Positions 1 to 7,886 of a stretch of 20,047 bases of DNA are shown piece after piece. The DNA is from a virus. The notes under the pieces are model-generated. The model worked only from the letters and a program-made list of their open reading frames with translations. It searched no databases and was not told the origin of the DNA. Location: IMG/VR virus record IMGVR_UViG_3300010885_001527, positions 1 to 20,047 of that record. The stretch is one strand, 5' to 3'. The stretch's first letter is position 1. Every line of letters starts with the position of its first letter. Position numbers and translations under genes: made by a program.

Positions 1-1
1 C

Positions 2-1099
2 GCTGTTAACGGTGCCAAAATCGGCTCTACACTGCGTATCCGCCTGCCTGACCGGGCACTGGTGACCGACGGTGCCGCCCTGCAAGTTCAGGACGACAAC
101 GAGCAGTTCACAACCCTGACTGTTGCAAGCCAGAAACACATTGGCGTGAACTTTACGTCCGCTGAACTGACTATGCAATTGGACGACTTTGCAGAACGGG
201 TTCTCAAGCCCCGTATCTCTCAGTTGGCCTCCAGCATTGATGCTGACGTTGCCAACGCTTACAAGTCGATTTACGCGACTGTTGGCACTCCCGGCACGAC
301 TCCAGCTACCTCTTTGGTTTTGTTGCAAGCGCAGCAAAAACTGAACGAGAACGCTGCTGTTATGTCTCCTCGCTACGCTACCGTCAACCCTGCCGCTAAC
401 GCTGGTCTGGTTGAAGGCATGAAAGGCTTGTTTAACCCCACCGACACCGTGTCACGCCAGTTCAAGAACGGCATGATGGGTACTGGTGTTCTTGGGTTTG
501 ATGAAGTCAACATGAGCCAGTCCATCAAGGTTCACACCACTGGCTCACGGGCCGGTACGATCCTTGTCAACGGCGCTGTGACGACCCAAGGTCAGTCAAC
601 CATTACTTTGGATGGCCTTACCAGCAACACCACTGTGACTGCTGGCGATGTGTTCACGATTGCAAATGTGTACGCAGTTAACCCACAAACTCGTGAGTCA
701 ACTGGTTCGCTTCAGCAATTCGTTGTGACGACTGCTCAGACTGCTTCTGGCGTTGACATGGCAAGCATGGCTATCAGCCCTGCGATCTATACCAGCGCAA
801 GCGCATTGGCTACCGTTGACAGCTTCCCTGCTGACAACGCTGCCGTGACGTTTGTTGGTACTGCTTCTACCGGCTATCCGCAGAATCTGATTTACCACAA
901 GGACGCCATCACGTTTGCTACTGCTGACCTCTTGATGCCCCAAGGCGTTGATATGGCTGCTCGCGCAAACCATAATGGTATCTCGCTTCGTGTGGTTCGC
1001 CAGTACGATATAAACAATGACCGGATGCCCTGCCGTATTGACGTTTTGTACGGCTATGGCACTATTCGTCCGCAGATGGCTTGCCGTCTGTGGGGCTAA
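2..1099 (+). CDS. P22 gp5-like major coat protein, 5' end outside the window
   Basis: This is the major capsid protein that builds the icosahedral head. The reading frame is open back to base 2 with coat-like sequence (KIGSTLRIRLPDR) before the internal GTG at 62, so that GTG is not the start and the N-terminus lies outside the window. About 365 residues are visible, against about 430 in P22 gp5. The stretch DGAALQVQD, then a helical segment around ERVLKPRISQLASSIDADVANAY, is characteristic of the P22 coat family. The middle part (TAGDVFTIANVYAVNPQT) corresponds in position to the inserted beta-rich domain of P22 coat. The C-terminus ends in RPQMACRLWG. A strong terminator follows directly, as expected for the most highly expressed virion gene. 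Family call is confident from motifs and from the downstream gp4/gp10 homologues. Confidence 0.9.
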   Translation, partial: AVNGAKIGSTLRIRLPDRALVTDGAALQVQDDNEQFTTLTVASQKHIGVNFTSAELTMQLDDFAERVLKPRISQLASSIDADVANAYKSIYATVGTPGTTPATSLVLLQAQQKLNENAAVMSPRYATVNPAANAGLVEGMKGLFNPTDTVSRQFKNGMMGTGVLGFDEVNMSQSIKVHTTGSRAGTILVNGAVTTQGQSTITLDGLTSNTTVTAGDVFTIANVYAVNPQTRESTGSLQQFVVTTAQTASGVDMASMAISPAIYTSASALATVDSFPADNAAVTFVGTASTGYPQNLIYHKDAITFATADLLMPQGVDMAARANHNGISLRVVRQYDINNDRMPCRIDVLYGYGTIRPQMACRLWG

Positions 1100-1106
1100 A
1101 TTGAAC

Positions 1107-1136
1107 GCCCCTTCGGGGGCTTCTTAACATTTTTTA
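1107..1136 (+). terminator. Rho-independent terminator after the coat gene
   Basis: A perfect 5-bp GC stem GCCCC/GGGGC (1107-1111 with 1116-1120) closes a TTCG tetraloop. It is followed by a T-rich stretch that ends in a run of six T at 1130-1135. It sits 8 bases after the coat stop codon. It probably ends most coat transcripts and sets a step-down in expression of the later virion genes. Confidence 0.8.
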
Positions 1137-1146
1137 AGGATTTATC

Positions 1147-1572
1147 ATGGCTCTCCCTAATGGTTCTGGTGGTTATCAAGTCGGTGACGGCAATACTGGT
1201 GAAATTCAGTTCAATGCCCAGCCCACACCAAGCGCAGTCGCCGCAGGCGCAGCAACTCTAACCGTGGCTCAACTGGCTACCCGGATTATTCTTGGTTCCC
1301 CAGGCTCGTCTGCTGCTGCCTATACGCTCCCAACGGCTGCTTTGATGGACGCTGCTTTCCCAAGTATGCCCAACAACTCGGCTTTTGAGTTCCAAGTGAT
1401 CAACGTGGACGGCTCCAGTTCTGGCGTCATCACTATGACTGCTGGTACTGGCTGGACGGTTGGCACTTCTGGCTCGCTAGGTCTTATGACCATTGCGGCT
1501 GTTGCAGGTACGTCCGCTACCTTCCGCGCCCGTAAAACTGGCGATGCTACTTGGACTTTGTACCGTCTGTGA
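1147..1572 (+). CDS. Small Ala/Gly/Thr-rich virion-associated protein of unknown function
   Basis: The product is a 141-residue protein that I do not assign to a characterised family. It has a low-charge, Ala/Gly/Ser/Thr-rich beta-type composition with no signal peptide or membrane segment. It starts MALPNGSGGYQVGDGNTGE and ends with TFRARKTGDATWTLYRL. An AAGGA ribosome site at 1136-1140 supports the ATG at 1147. Its place directly after the coat gene and its composition are consistent with a head decoration or other accessory capsid protein, but that is inference from position only. It lies past the coat terminator, so it is read either by read-through or from an unseen promoter. Confidence 0.75.
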   Translation: MALPNGSGGYQVGDGNTGEIQFNAQPTPSAVAAGAATLTVAQLATRIILGSPGSSAAAYTLPTAALMDAAFPSMPNNSAFEFQVINVDGSSSGVITMTAGTGWTVGTSGSLGLMTIAAVAGTSATFRARKTGDATWTLYRL

Positions 1573-1580
1573 TAGAAACG

Positions 1581-1603
1581 CCTCACGCTCACAAGGCGTG
1601 GGG
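1581..1603 (+). other. Intergenic hairpin, possible processing site or weak terminator
   Basis: CCTCACGC (1581-1588) can pair with GCGTGGGG (1596-1603) over eight base pairs including one U-G wobble, with a 7-base loop. No T run follows, so it is not a classical terminator. It lies between the stop codon at 1572 and the ribosome site (AAGGA, 1611-1615) of the next gene. Confidence 0.35.
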
Positions 1604-1621
1604 CATTCATAAGGAAACATC

Positions 1622-2038
1622 ATGCCAAATACCCAAGCAGTAGGTGTTGCTTATAGCGACCCCGAATTTACTACCTGTTACGCAAGCCAAGAACTTGGCT
1701 ATAGCGCAGCAGCCCAAGGTGCTGTGACTCAAGCCACAAGCAAATCCACCGGCGTAACGTTGAATACCAGCGCTGGCCGCATCACAATGAACAATGCAGC
1801 ATTGGCCGGAGCCACTGCTGTGTCGTTTGTTTTGACCAATAGCTCAATTTCCATCAATGACACAATCATTGTGTGCGTTTCTAGCAATACCACGGGTAGC
1901 GCGGCTGGTGCTTACACCACGTATGTGTCCTATCTGGCTGCTGGCTCTGCCTTGATTACATTGCGAAATCTGACTGCTGCAACTTCATACTCTGAGGCGG
2001 TAATAATCAATTTCTCAATCATTCACGGCGCATCATAA
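1622..2038 (+). CDS. Small virion-type protein sharing a domain with the C-terminus of the 2948-3823 product
   Basis: The 138-residue protein has no function I can name. From about residue 26 to the end it matches the C-terminal part of the protein encoded at 2948-3823. Both have GY, then TQ.TS, TGVTLN, G.ITM, a V/I-rich strand with LTNS or VTNS, a .D.I(I) stretch, and end in an F(S/A)(I/V)I motif. This gives one freestanding and one fused copy of the same beta-rich domain within 2 kb. The ribosome site AAGGA at 1611-1615 supports the ATG at 1622. A structural (head or tail surface) role is likely from the neighbourhood and the domain sharing, but unproven. Confidence 0.75.
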   Translation: MPNTQAVGVAYSDPEFTTCYASQELGYSAAAQGAVTQATSKSTGVTLNTSAGRITMNNAALAGATAVSFVLTNSSISINDTIIVCVSSNTTGSAAGAYTTYVSYLAAGSALITLRNLTAATSYSEAVIINFSIIHGAS

Positions 2039-2040
2039 AA

Positions 2041-2229
2041 ATGGTCATCTATCTACGTCACCCGGATCACGGAACTAAAGTAGCTTGCGCTGAAAAGGAA
2101 GCTGACTACGACGAGCAAAACGGCTGGGTAAGGTATGATTTGGATGACGTTGAGCCGCCTGTCACGGTAAACGAAATGAGGCGTCCCCGTGGCAGGCCGC
2201 GAGTTGGGGTTGTTGAACTAGGAGCATAG
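2041..2229 (+). CDS. 62-residue phage protein with a basic GRP (AT-hook-like) tail
   Basis: The protein opens MVIYLRHPDHGTKVACAEKEADYDEQNGW, a small conserved-looking acidic domain of a type often encoded next to head-tail joining genes. Near the C-terminus it carries MRRPRGRPRVG, which has the RGRP core of an AT-hook minor-groove binder. The gene starts two bases after the previous stop codon and ends two bases before the gp4 homologue, so it is part of a tight translational unit. No clear Shine-Dalgarno precedes the ATG, so translation may depend on coupling. Function is unknown. The basic tail suggests contact with packaged DNA, which is inference. Confidence 0.7.
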   Translation: MVIYLRHPDHGTKVACAEKEADYDEQNGWVRYDLDDVEPPVTVNEMRRPRGRPRVGVVELGA

Positions 2230-2231
2230 GT

Positions 2232-2945
2232 ATGACCACATCTGCTGGCGACCAAATTAACGGGGCCATGCGCCTGATTGGAATGCTGGCGGAAGGTGAG
2301 ACACCTTCAGCGGCAGCGTCGCAGGACGCGCTGTCGGCGATGAACCAGATGATTGACTCATGGAACACTGAGCGATTGTCAGTGTTTAGCACTCAGGATC
2401 AAGTGTTTACTTGGCCTGCAAGCACCCTAAGTCGCACGTTAGGCCCAACTGGTAATTTTGTTGGCAACCGGCCAATTTTGGTGGATGACGCCACTTACTT
2501 TAGGGATGCGGCTACCAACGTTAGCTACGGCATCAAGATCATCAATCAGCAGCAGTACGACGGCATTGCTGTTAAAACGGTGACCAGCACATACCCGCAG
2601 GTTCTGTGGATCAACATGGCGTACCCCGACATTGAGATGTACGTTTACCCGGTGCCGCTGCGTCCGTTGGAATGGCATTTTGTTTCGGTTGAGGAACTTA
2701 CCCAACCGGCAACGCTAGCAACTACGCTGTCGTTCCCACCGGGCTACCTTCGGGCGTTCAGGTTCAATCTAGCTTGTGAGATTGCTGCTGAGTTTGGCGT
2801 CGAGCCAAGTCCTCAAGTGAAGCGGATTGCAATGACTTCCAAACGCAACATCAAACGCATTAACAATCCAGATGATGTGATGGCAATGCCTTACGGCATA
2901 GTCGCCAATCGGCAACGCTACAACATTTACGCGGGGAATTTCTAA
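2232..2945 (+). CDS. P22 gp4-like head-to-tail adaptor / tail accessory factor
   Basis: This protein is expected to form the ring below the portal that closes the filled head and receives the tail. The N-terminal helical part (GDQINGAMRLIGMLAEGETP, then ALSAMNQMIDSWNTERLSVF) has the pattern of P22 tail accessory factor gp4 relatives, and the late segment LRAFRFNLACEIAAEFGVEP matches the conserved helix that follows in that family. It has 237 residues, longer than P22 gp4 (166), with an extra beta-rich middle section (about residues 55-165) as in many environmental podoviruses. AGGAG at 2219-2223 supports the ATG. Location just before the gp10 homologue, separated only by a repeat protein, supports the call. 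Confidence 0.8.
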   Translation: MTTSAGDQINGAMRLIGMLAEGETPSAAASQDALSAMNQMIDSWNTERLSVFSTQDQVFTWPASTLSRTLGPTGNFVGNRPILVDDATYFRDAATNVSYGIKIINQQQYDGIAVKTVTSTYPQVLWINMAYPDIEMYVYPVPLRPLEWHFVSVEELTQPATLATTLSFPPGYLRAFRFNLACEIAAEFGVEPSPQVKRIAMTSKRNIKRINNPDDVMAMPYGIVANRQRYNIYAGNF

Positions 2946-2947
2946 CC

Positions 2948-3823
2948 ATGACTACCGTTGCCATCTCGGCTCTGCCCGTTGCTACTGTCATCAACGCCGC
3001 AGATATAATTCCTATCGTCCAAGCTGGAACGACCAAAAGCATCAGCAAAACTTTGTTGTTTACCAGCCCCGCGATGGTCACTCCCGCATTGGGAACGGTT
3101 GCTAGCGGCGTTATCAGCGCCTGCACCAGTACCAATATGGTGATGGTCACGCCTACCTTGGGGGTCGTAGCGTCAGGCAACATTAGCGCCTGTACCAGCA
3201 CCAGCATGGTGATGGTTACGCCCAATTTGGGGACCGTTGCCAGTGGCGTTATCAGTGCTTGCACCAGCACTGGTATGGTGCTAGCCGCGCCTGTTTTGGG
3301 TACGGTCGCCAGCGGCGTTATCAGTGCTTGCACCAGCACTGGTATGGTGCTAGCCGCGCCTGTTTTGGGTACGGTCGCCAGCGGCAACATTAGCGCATGT
3401 ACCAGCACGAGCATGGCGCTAGTCACGCCTGTGATTGGCGCGGCCACCGGCACTAGCCTGACAGCAAGCGGCACAATCGTATCGACCGGCACGGCAGGCG
3501 TAGGGTACGCAACTGGCGCAGGCGGCGCGACGACTCAACTGACCAGTCGGACAACTGGCGTAACGCTAAACAAAACGACTGGCTCAATCACAATGTTTAG
3601 TGCTGCGGGGTCAGTTACTGCGGCTACCTTTATTGTGACCAACAGCACTGTGGCGGCAACAGACGTAATCATTCTGAATCAACAGTCAGGCACCAACTTG
3701 TACGAGCCGCTGGTTACGTACGTAACCACAGGATATTTTTACATTACATTCCGCACTACCGGCGGCGTTGCTGTTGACGCCCCGGTCTTCAACTTTGCCG
3801 TAATCAAAGCTGTAGCTGCGTAA
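2948..3823 (+). CDS. Repeat-containing virion protein, probably fibre- or needle-like
   Basis: The 291-residue protein has three parts. Residues 1-40 are a short head (IIPIVQAGTTKSISK). Residues about 41-155 are five 23-residue repeats of the form TPxLGTVASGxISACTSTxM. Residues about 180-291 are a C-terminal domain homologous to the product of 1622-2038. Phage fibre and appendage proteins often use repeats with a TPxLGT core, so a trimeric or elongated surface protein is the best guess. It is inserted between the gp4 and gp10 homologues, where P22 has nothing. The GGGGAA at 2934-2939 is a usable ribosome site. Its stop codon overlaps the next start (TAATG at 3821-3825). Function is inferred only. 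Confidence 0.75.
   Translation: MTTVAISALPVATVINAADIIPIVQAGTTKSISKTLLFTSPAMVTPALGTVASGVISACTSTNMVMVTPTLGVVASGNISACTSTSMVMVTPNLGTVASGVISACTSTGMVLAAPVLGTVASGVISACTSTGMVLAAPVLGTVASGNISACTSTSMALVTPVIGAATGTSLTASGTIVSTGTAGVGYATGAGGATTQLTSRTTGVTLNKTTGSITMFSAAGSVTAATFIVTNSTVAATDVIILNQQSGTNLYEPLVTYVTTGYFYITFRTTGGVAVDAPVFNFAVIKAVAA
3068..3412 (+). repeat. Five tandem 69-base coding repeats, two of them perfect copies
   Basis: The repeats encode 23-residue units whose TP/AP dipeptides recur at residues 45, 68, 91, 114 and 137. Most units have diverged, but bases 3245-3316 are identical to 3314-3385, so one 69-base unit has been duplicated recently. The period is a multiple of three, so unit gain or loss keeps the frame. 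Confidence 0.9.
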
Positions 3824-5478
3824 TGCACACGCCCATCCTTGGTTCGGCCTATGTTGTTCGCAGCATCAATGCTGCAAACAACAGGATGGTCAACCTTTTT
3901 CCAGAAATTATTCCTGAGGGTGGACTAGAGCCTGGGTTTCTTAACCGCGCTCCGGGGCTTAGTTTGCTCGCTACGGTTGGCACCGGACCAATCCGGGGCT
4001 TGTGGACGTTTGGAGGCATCGGCTATGTAGTCAGCGGGGGCGGACTCTACAGCCTTACCACGGCGTATGTATCCACTTTGCTAGGTTCGATAGGGGGTAC
4101 TGGCCCGGTCAGCATGAGCGACAACGGCACTCAGTTGTTTATCGCAGCAGACGGGCCGGGTTACATTTACAACAGCAGTACGGCGGTGTTTGCCCCGATC
4201 ACTGATGTTGACTTTGCTGGCGCGTTGGTAGTTGGCTACCTGGACGGCTACTTTGTTTTTATCCAGCCCGATAGTCAAGTGTTCTGGGTGACGCAACTGT
4301 TGGACGGCACATCGGTTGACCCGCTTGACTTTGCCAGTGCTGAAGGTTCGCCTGATGGCTTGGTCAGCATGATCATTGACCACGGGCAGATTTGGTTGTT
4401 TGGCACCAATTCAGTCGAGGTTTGGTACGACTCTGGCGCTGCCGACTTCCCTATGACCCGCATCCAAGGCGCGTTCAATGAGATAGGTTGCGCGGCGACG
4501 TTCTCTGTTGCAAAGTTGGACAACGGCATTTTCTGGCTAGGCGCAGATGCGCGGGGCCAAGGCATCGTTTATCGGGCGAATGGCTACACCGGCACTCGCG
4601 TTAGTACGCACGCCATCGAGTACGCGATTGCTCAGTACGGCGACATTAGCAATGCCGTTGCCTACACCTACCAGCAAGAAGGCCACGCCTTCTATGTGCT
4701 GACATTTCCATCTGGAAATGCTACTTGGGTTTACGATGTGTCTACCCAAGCGTGGCACGAACGGGCTGGGTTTGACAACGGCGTATTCATGCGCCACAGG
4801 TCGAACTGCCAGATGGCGTTCAACAACCAAATTGTGGTTGGCGACTTTGAGAACGGTAACATTTACAAGTTTGACTTGGATGTGTACGCTGACAATGGCG
4901 ATGTCCAAAAATGGTTGCGGTCTTGGCGGGCGCTGCCAACAGGACAGAACGACTTCAAACGCACGGCACAGCACACTCTTCAACTCAATGCAGAGACAGG
5001 TGTAGGGCTTGGCATTACTCCTGCGCAAAGTGCTGAAGGTATCCTAACGGAACTGCTCAACGTCCCACCGGCAGGGCCAAGCTACCAATTGATTGCTGAG
5101 TTCAATTTGGAATATTTGGTAACCGAATCTGGCAGTGAAATTACCACTGAAGCTGGCGACGGTTTTGAGTCATTGGTGACGTTTGCCTATAACGGGCCGG
5201 ATATTGCTGGCTATGAAATAGTCACTGAATCAGCCCCCGAAACTCCAGGATACGATCCGCAGTGCATGTTGCGCTGGAGCGATGACGGCGGTCACACTTG
5301 GTCCAATGAGCATTGGGCCAGCATGGGCAAGATCGGTGAGTACGGCTACCGTACTTTCTGGCGTCGGTTGGGCATGACGGTTAAGTTGCGTGACCGGGTG
5401 TATGAAGTTAGCGGCACTGCCCCGGTAAAGGTGAGCATTATGGGCGCTGAGTTGATGGTGAGTCCAACGTCAAGTTGA
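3823..5478 (+). CDS. P22 gp10-like packaged-DNA stabilisation (tail hub) protein
   Basis: P22 gp10 joins the gp4 ring to the tail needle and seals the packaged DNA. The 551-residue protein shows the gp10-type beta-propeller-like repeats: the start PILGSAYVVRSINAANNRMVNLFPE, then WTFGGIGYVVSGGGLYSL, DGYFVFIQPDSQVFWVT and FGTNSVEVWYDSG. The end has LRWSDDGGHTWSNEHWASMG and GYRTFWRRLGM, which are family hallmarks. It is longer than P22 gp10 (472 residues). The excess is an inserted segment at about residues 398-476 containing YLVTESGSEITTEAG and YEIVTESAPET. The start codon overlaps the stop of the upstream gene, indicating coupled translation. Position after gp4 agrees with P22 order. Confidence 0.9.
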   Translation: MHTPILGSAYVVRSINAANNRMVNLFPEIIPEGGLEPGFLNRAPGLSLLATVGTGPIRGLWTFGGIGYVVSGGGLYSLTTAYVSTLLGSIGGTGPVSMSDNGTQLFIAADGPGYIYNSSTAVFAPITDVDFAGALVVGYLDGYFVFIQPDSQVFWVTQLLDGTSVDPLDFASAEGSPDGLVSMIIDHGQIWLFGTNSVEVWYDSGAADFPMTRIQGAFNEIGCAATFSVAKLDNGIFWLGADARGQGIVYRANGYTGTRVSTHAIEYAIAQYGDISNAVAYTYQQEGHAFYVLTFPSGNATWVYDVSTQAWHERAGFDNGVFMRHRSNCQMAFNNQIVVGDFENGNIYKFDLDVYADNGDVQKWLRSWRALPTGQNDFKRTAQHTLQLNAETGVGLGITPAQSAEGILTELLNVPPAGPSYQLIAEFNLEYLVTESGSEITTEAGDGFESLVTFAYNGPDIAGYEIVTESAPETPGYDPQCMLRWSDDGGHTWSNEHWASMGKIGEYGYRTFWRRLGMTVKLRDRVYEVSGTAPVKVSIMGAELMVSPTSS

Positions 5479-5479
5479 T

Positions 5480-6544
5480 ATGGCAAACATCACTCAAATT
5501 CCAGCGCCAAGGGTTGTTTTCACGGAAGACGGGCAAATCACGACCCAATGGTTTCGCTGGCTCAACAACGTCTACACCATCACTGGATCGGGCCTTGGCA
5601 TCACGCCGGTAATCAACGGTGGTACGGGACTAGGTACTATCCCGACTAACGGCCAACTGTTGATCGGCAACGGCACGGGCTACGCGCTGAATACGTTGAC
5701 CGCTAGCACCGGCATCACGGTTACCAATGCCGCAGGCGCTATCACGGTCACCAACAGCTTGCCCGATTTGACGGTGGTGTTGACGGGCGGAGGCACAACG
5801 GTTGTAACAGGAACGTACCCTAGTTTTACGATTACCAGCAACGATGCTTTTGTAGGTACGGTGACTAGCGTTGCGGCCTCTGTACCGGCATTTTTGGCAG
5901 TAGCGGGCAGTCCAATTACTACCGCAGGCACGTTGGCGATTACTTTGTCAGGTACGGCGCTGCCGGTCCTTAACGGCGGTACTGGAGTCACAACCAGTAC
6001 CGGCACTGTAAGCGTCGTACTTTCAACCTCACCAGTTCTTATCACCCCGGACCTTGGCACGCCTTCAGCAGTTGTGTTGACCAATGCAACAGGCACAGCC
6101 GCTAGTTTGACTGCTGGTCGTGTCACTACCAACGCCAACCTTACCGGTGCAGTTACAAGTACTGGTAACGCCACAATCCTTGGGTCATTCACTACGCTTG
6201 CTCTTTTCACAGCACTGACTACCAAAACTGGTACTGGTTTGGCTGTATTTGCTACAAGCCCGGTATTGACTACCCCGTCGCTTGGCACGCCCACGCTTCT
6301 TGTCTTGACTAGCGCAACAGGTTTGCCGCTTACGACTGGCGTATCGGGTATCCTTCCCGTAGCTAACGGCGGCAATGGACTAGGCGCAGCGTATACGGTG
6401 GCCACCCTTCCAGCAGCGGGTACACAAGGCCGCAGATCGTGGGTGACAAATGCGCTAGCGCCAACATTTCTAGCCGCTCCTGTTGGTGGTGGTGCGGTGG
6501 TTTGCCCGGTGTTTGACAACGGCACTGCCTGGGTGGTTGCGTAA
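5480..6544 (+). CDS. Tail fibre- or needle-like repeat protein
   Basis: The 354-residue protein begins ITQIPAPRVVFTEDGQITTQWFRWLNNVY, a short N-terminal module common in phage appendage proteins (a proline-containing strand, then a W/F-rich helix). The rest is Gly/Thr-rich repeats: (V/L)NGGTG at several places, GTIPTNGQLLIGNGTGYALN, and two copies of TSPVL.TP.LGTP...LT.ATG. The end, TFLAAPVGGGAVVCPVFDNG, is a typical C-terminal cap of such proteins. It starts two bases after gp10, the position of the tail needle gene 26 in P22. It could be a needle or a receptor-binding fibre, but no enzymatic (endosialidase or lyase) domain is seen. The shared TPxLGT motif links it to the product of 2948-3823. 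Confidence 0.75.
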   Translation: MANITQIPAPRVVFTEDGQITTQWFRWLNNVYTITGSGLGITPVINGGTGLGTIPTNGQLLIGNGTGYALNTLTASTGITVTNAAGAITVTNSLPDLTVVLTGGGTTVVTGTYPSFTITSNDAFVGTVTSVAASVPAFLAVAGSPITTAGTLAITLSGTALPVLNGGTGVTTSTGTVSVVLSTSPVLITPDLGTPSAVVLTNATGTAASLTAGRVTTNANLTGAVTSTGNATILGSFTTLALFTALTTKTGTGLAVFATSPVLTTPSLGTPTLLVLTSATGLPLTTGVSGILPVANGGNGLGAAYTVATLPAAGTQGRRSWVTNALAPTFLAAPVGGGAVVCPVFDNGTAWVVA

Positions 6545-6557
6545 CAAGGAGTGACAA

Positions 6558-6896
6558 ATGATTAACCACCACTTTAGCTCTGGGGTGTACGCCAAAGAAA
6601 CACGAATCCCAGCAGGGTACATCTTGGTGCAACACGCCCACAAGCATGACCATTTGTCTATTTTGGCTAGCGGGTCTGTTGAGCTGGCGGTTAATGGAAA
6701 GAAGTCAATTGTTAATGCCCCTGCTTGCTTGACTATTACCGCAGGTAAGCATCACGGCATAAAATCAATCACAGATGTTGTGTGGTACTGCGTACACGCC
6801 ACTGATTGCACGGATGAAGATCATATTGACGAAGTGCTGATTGAGTCTGGAAATACGGAAGAAACGCAAAAATTGGCGTTAAGCCTTCAGGAGTAA
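6558..6896 (+). CDS. Cupin-fold protein encoded in the virion operon
   Basis: The 112-residue protein matches the single-domain cupin plan. Motif 1 reads G20-x5-H26-x-H28-x3-H32-x6-G39, so the usual glutamate is replaced by histidine, with a fifth nearby histidine at 30. Motif 2 contains the sequence TAGKHHGIKS with H66 in the metal-ligand place. Cupins bind a metal in a small beta-barrel and range from enzymes to binding proteins, so no reaction can be named. A perfect AAGGAG ribosome site lies before the ATG. It sits between a fibre-like gene and the ejection proteins, so it is late-expressed and may be a virion part or a cytoplasmic accessory enzyme. Confidence 0.8.
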   Translation: MINHHFSSGVYAKETRIPAGYILVQHAHKHDHLSILASGSVELAVNGKKSIVNAPACLTITAGKHHGIKSITDVVWYCVHATDCTDEDHIDEVLIESGNTEETQKLALSLQE

Positions 6897-6899
6897 ATT

Positions 6900-7880
6900 A
6901 TGCCTTGGTCATTTATCGTACCCGCCGCTATCAGCCTATTTTCAAGCAGCCAGCAATCAAACGCTGCTGAAAATGCAGCAAATGCTACCGGTGCAGCAGC
7001 AGACCGTGCAGCGGCGCTCCAAAAGGAGATGTTTGATCGGCAGATGGCGGGGCAGGAGCCTTACCGTCAAGCTGGACTAGCAGGCCAAAACCGGCTGATG
7101 GAGTTGCTTGGCCTCAGAATGCCAGCACAACCTAGCGGTGCTAACGCTCCGTATATGCGTACAGATGCTCAACTTAGAGATGAGTTGGTGGGGCAGTTTA
7201 CGTCTGCGCCAAGCCAAGGTCAAATAGCGCCGGGGATTGGCATGGTGGGCAACGCCTCGGCTGGCGGAATTAACGAGGCCGGTCTTGCGGCTGCTATGGC
7301 TGCGGCTCGTCAAGGCGACCAAAACGCCATGAGCAACTATCGACCCCAGCAAGTTGCTACGCAGCAAAGTCCTGATTTTGGAAGGTACGCCAGAGACTTC
7401 GGCATGGCTGACTTCCAGCAAGACCCAGGCTATGCGTTCCGGTTGAGCGAAGGCCAGAAAGCACTTGACCGATCTGCGGCTGCTCGTGGGGGTCTAATGT
7501 CTGGTGGTGCTCTTAAAGCCGCCGCTCGTTACGGGCAAGACATGGGTTCACAAGAGTACAACAACGCATTCAACCGCTACCAGACAAACCGAGCTAACCA
7601 ACTGCAACCTTTGGGCAGCTTGATGGCTTCCGGTCAGTCTGCGGCGTCTAACCAAGGCTCTGCGGCTGGACAGTACGGCACTAATGTAGGCAACCTCTAC
7701 ACAAACCAAGGTGTTAACCAAGGTAATGCAATGTTGGCTGGCTCTCAAGCACGCACGTCAGCGTATGGTGACATTGCCAAAATGTACGGTAACACTAGAC
7801 CTGATTTTGGTAATTTGTTTGGCGGGGGCGGTGGTATGACAGGAAGTCAAAATGATCTTTTGGCTCAAAGCTTTAGGTAA
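6900..7880 (+). CDS. Putative ejection (DNA transfer) protein, P22 gp7 position
   Basis: The 326-residue protein has a hydrophobic N-terminus (MPWSFIVPAAISLF), then Ala/Gln/Gly/Asn-rich helical sequence. At about residues 170-220 it has a conserved-looking block, DFQQDPGYAFRLSEGQKALD followed by AARGGLMSGGALKAAARYGQD, which recurs in podovirus DNA-transfer proteins. The C-terminus is glycine-rich (NLFGGGGGM). In P22 three ejection proteins (gp7, gp20, gp16) follow the tail genes and enter the host envelope ahead of the DNA. This is the first of three such genes here and the shortest, like gp7. CAGGAG before the ATG is a good ribosome site. The family call rests on motif, composition and order. 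Confidence 0.7.
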   Translation: MPWSFIVPAAISLFSSSQQSNAAENAANATGAAADRAAALQKEMFDRQMAGQEPYRQAGLAGQNRLMELLGLRMPAQPSGANAPYMRTDAQLRDELVGQFTSAPSQGQIAPGIGMVGNASAGGINEAGLAAAMAAARQGDQNAMSNYRPQQVATQQSPDFGRYARDFGMADFQQDPGYAFRLSEGQKALDRSAAARGGLMSGGALKAAARYGQDMGSQEYNNAFNRYQTNRANQLQPLGSLMASGQSAASNQGSAAGQYGTNVGNLYTNQGVNQGNAMLAGSQARTSAYGDIAKMYGNTRPDFGNLFGGGGGMTGSQNDLLAQSFR

Positions 7881-7886
7881 CTAATC

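Noticed and set aside
3068-3412. Repeat array considered as CRISPR or as a site of DNA-level repeats
   Set aside because: Repeats are contiguous without spacers, in frame, and conserve protein sequence; they are coding repeats.
2860-3492. - strand open frame over the tandem repeats
   Set aside because: It merely reflects the 69-base repeats in the other strand (VLVQALI... repeats); no independent support.
5680-6525. 281-codon open frame on the - strand opposite the fibre-like gene
   Set aside because: It is the complement of Thr/Gly/Val repeats, giving a Val/Pro/Ala-rich meaningless sequence; the + strand frame has recognisable motifs.
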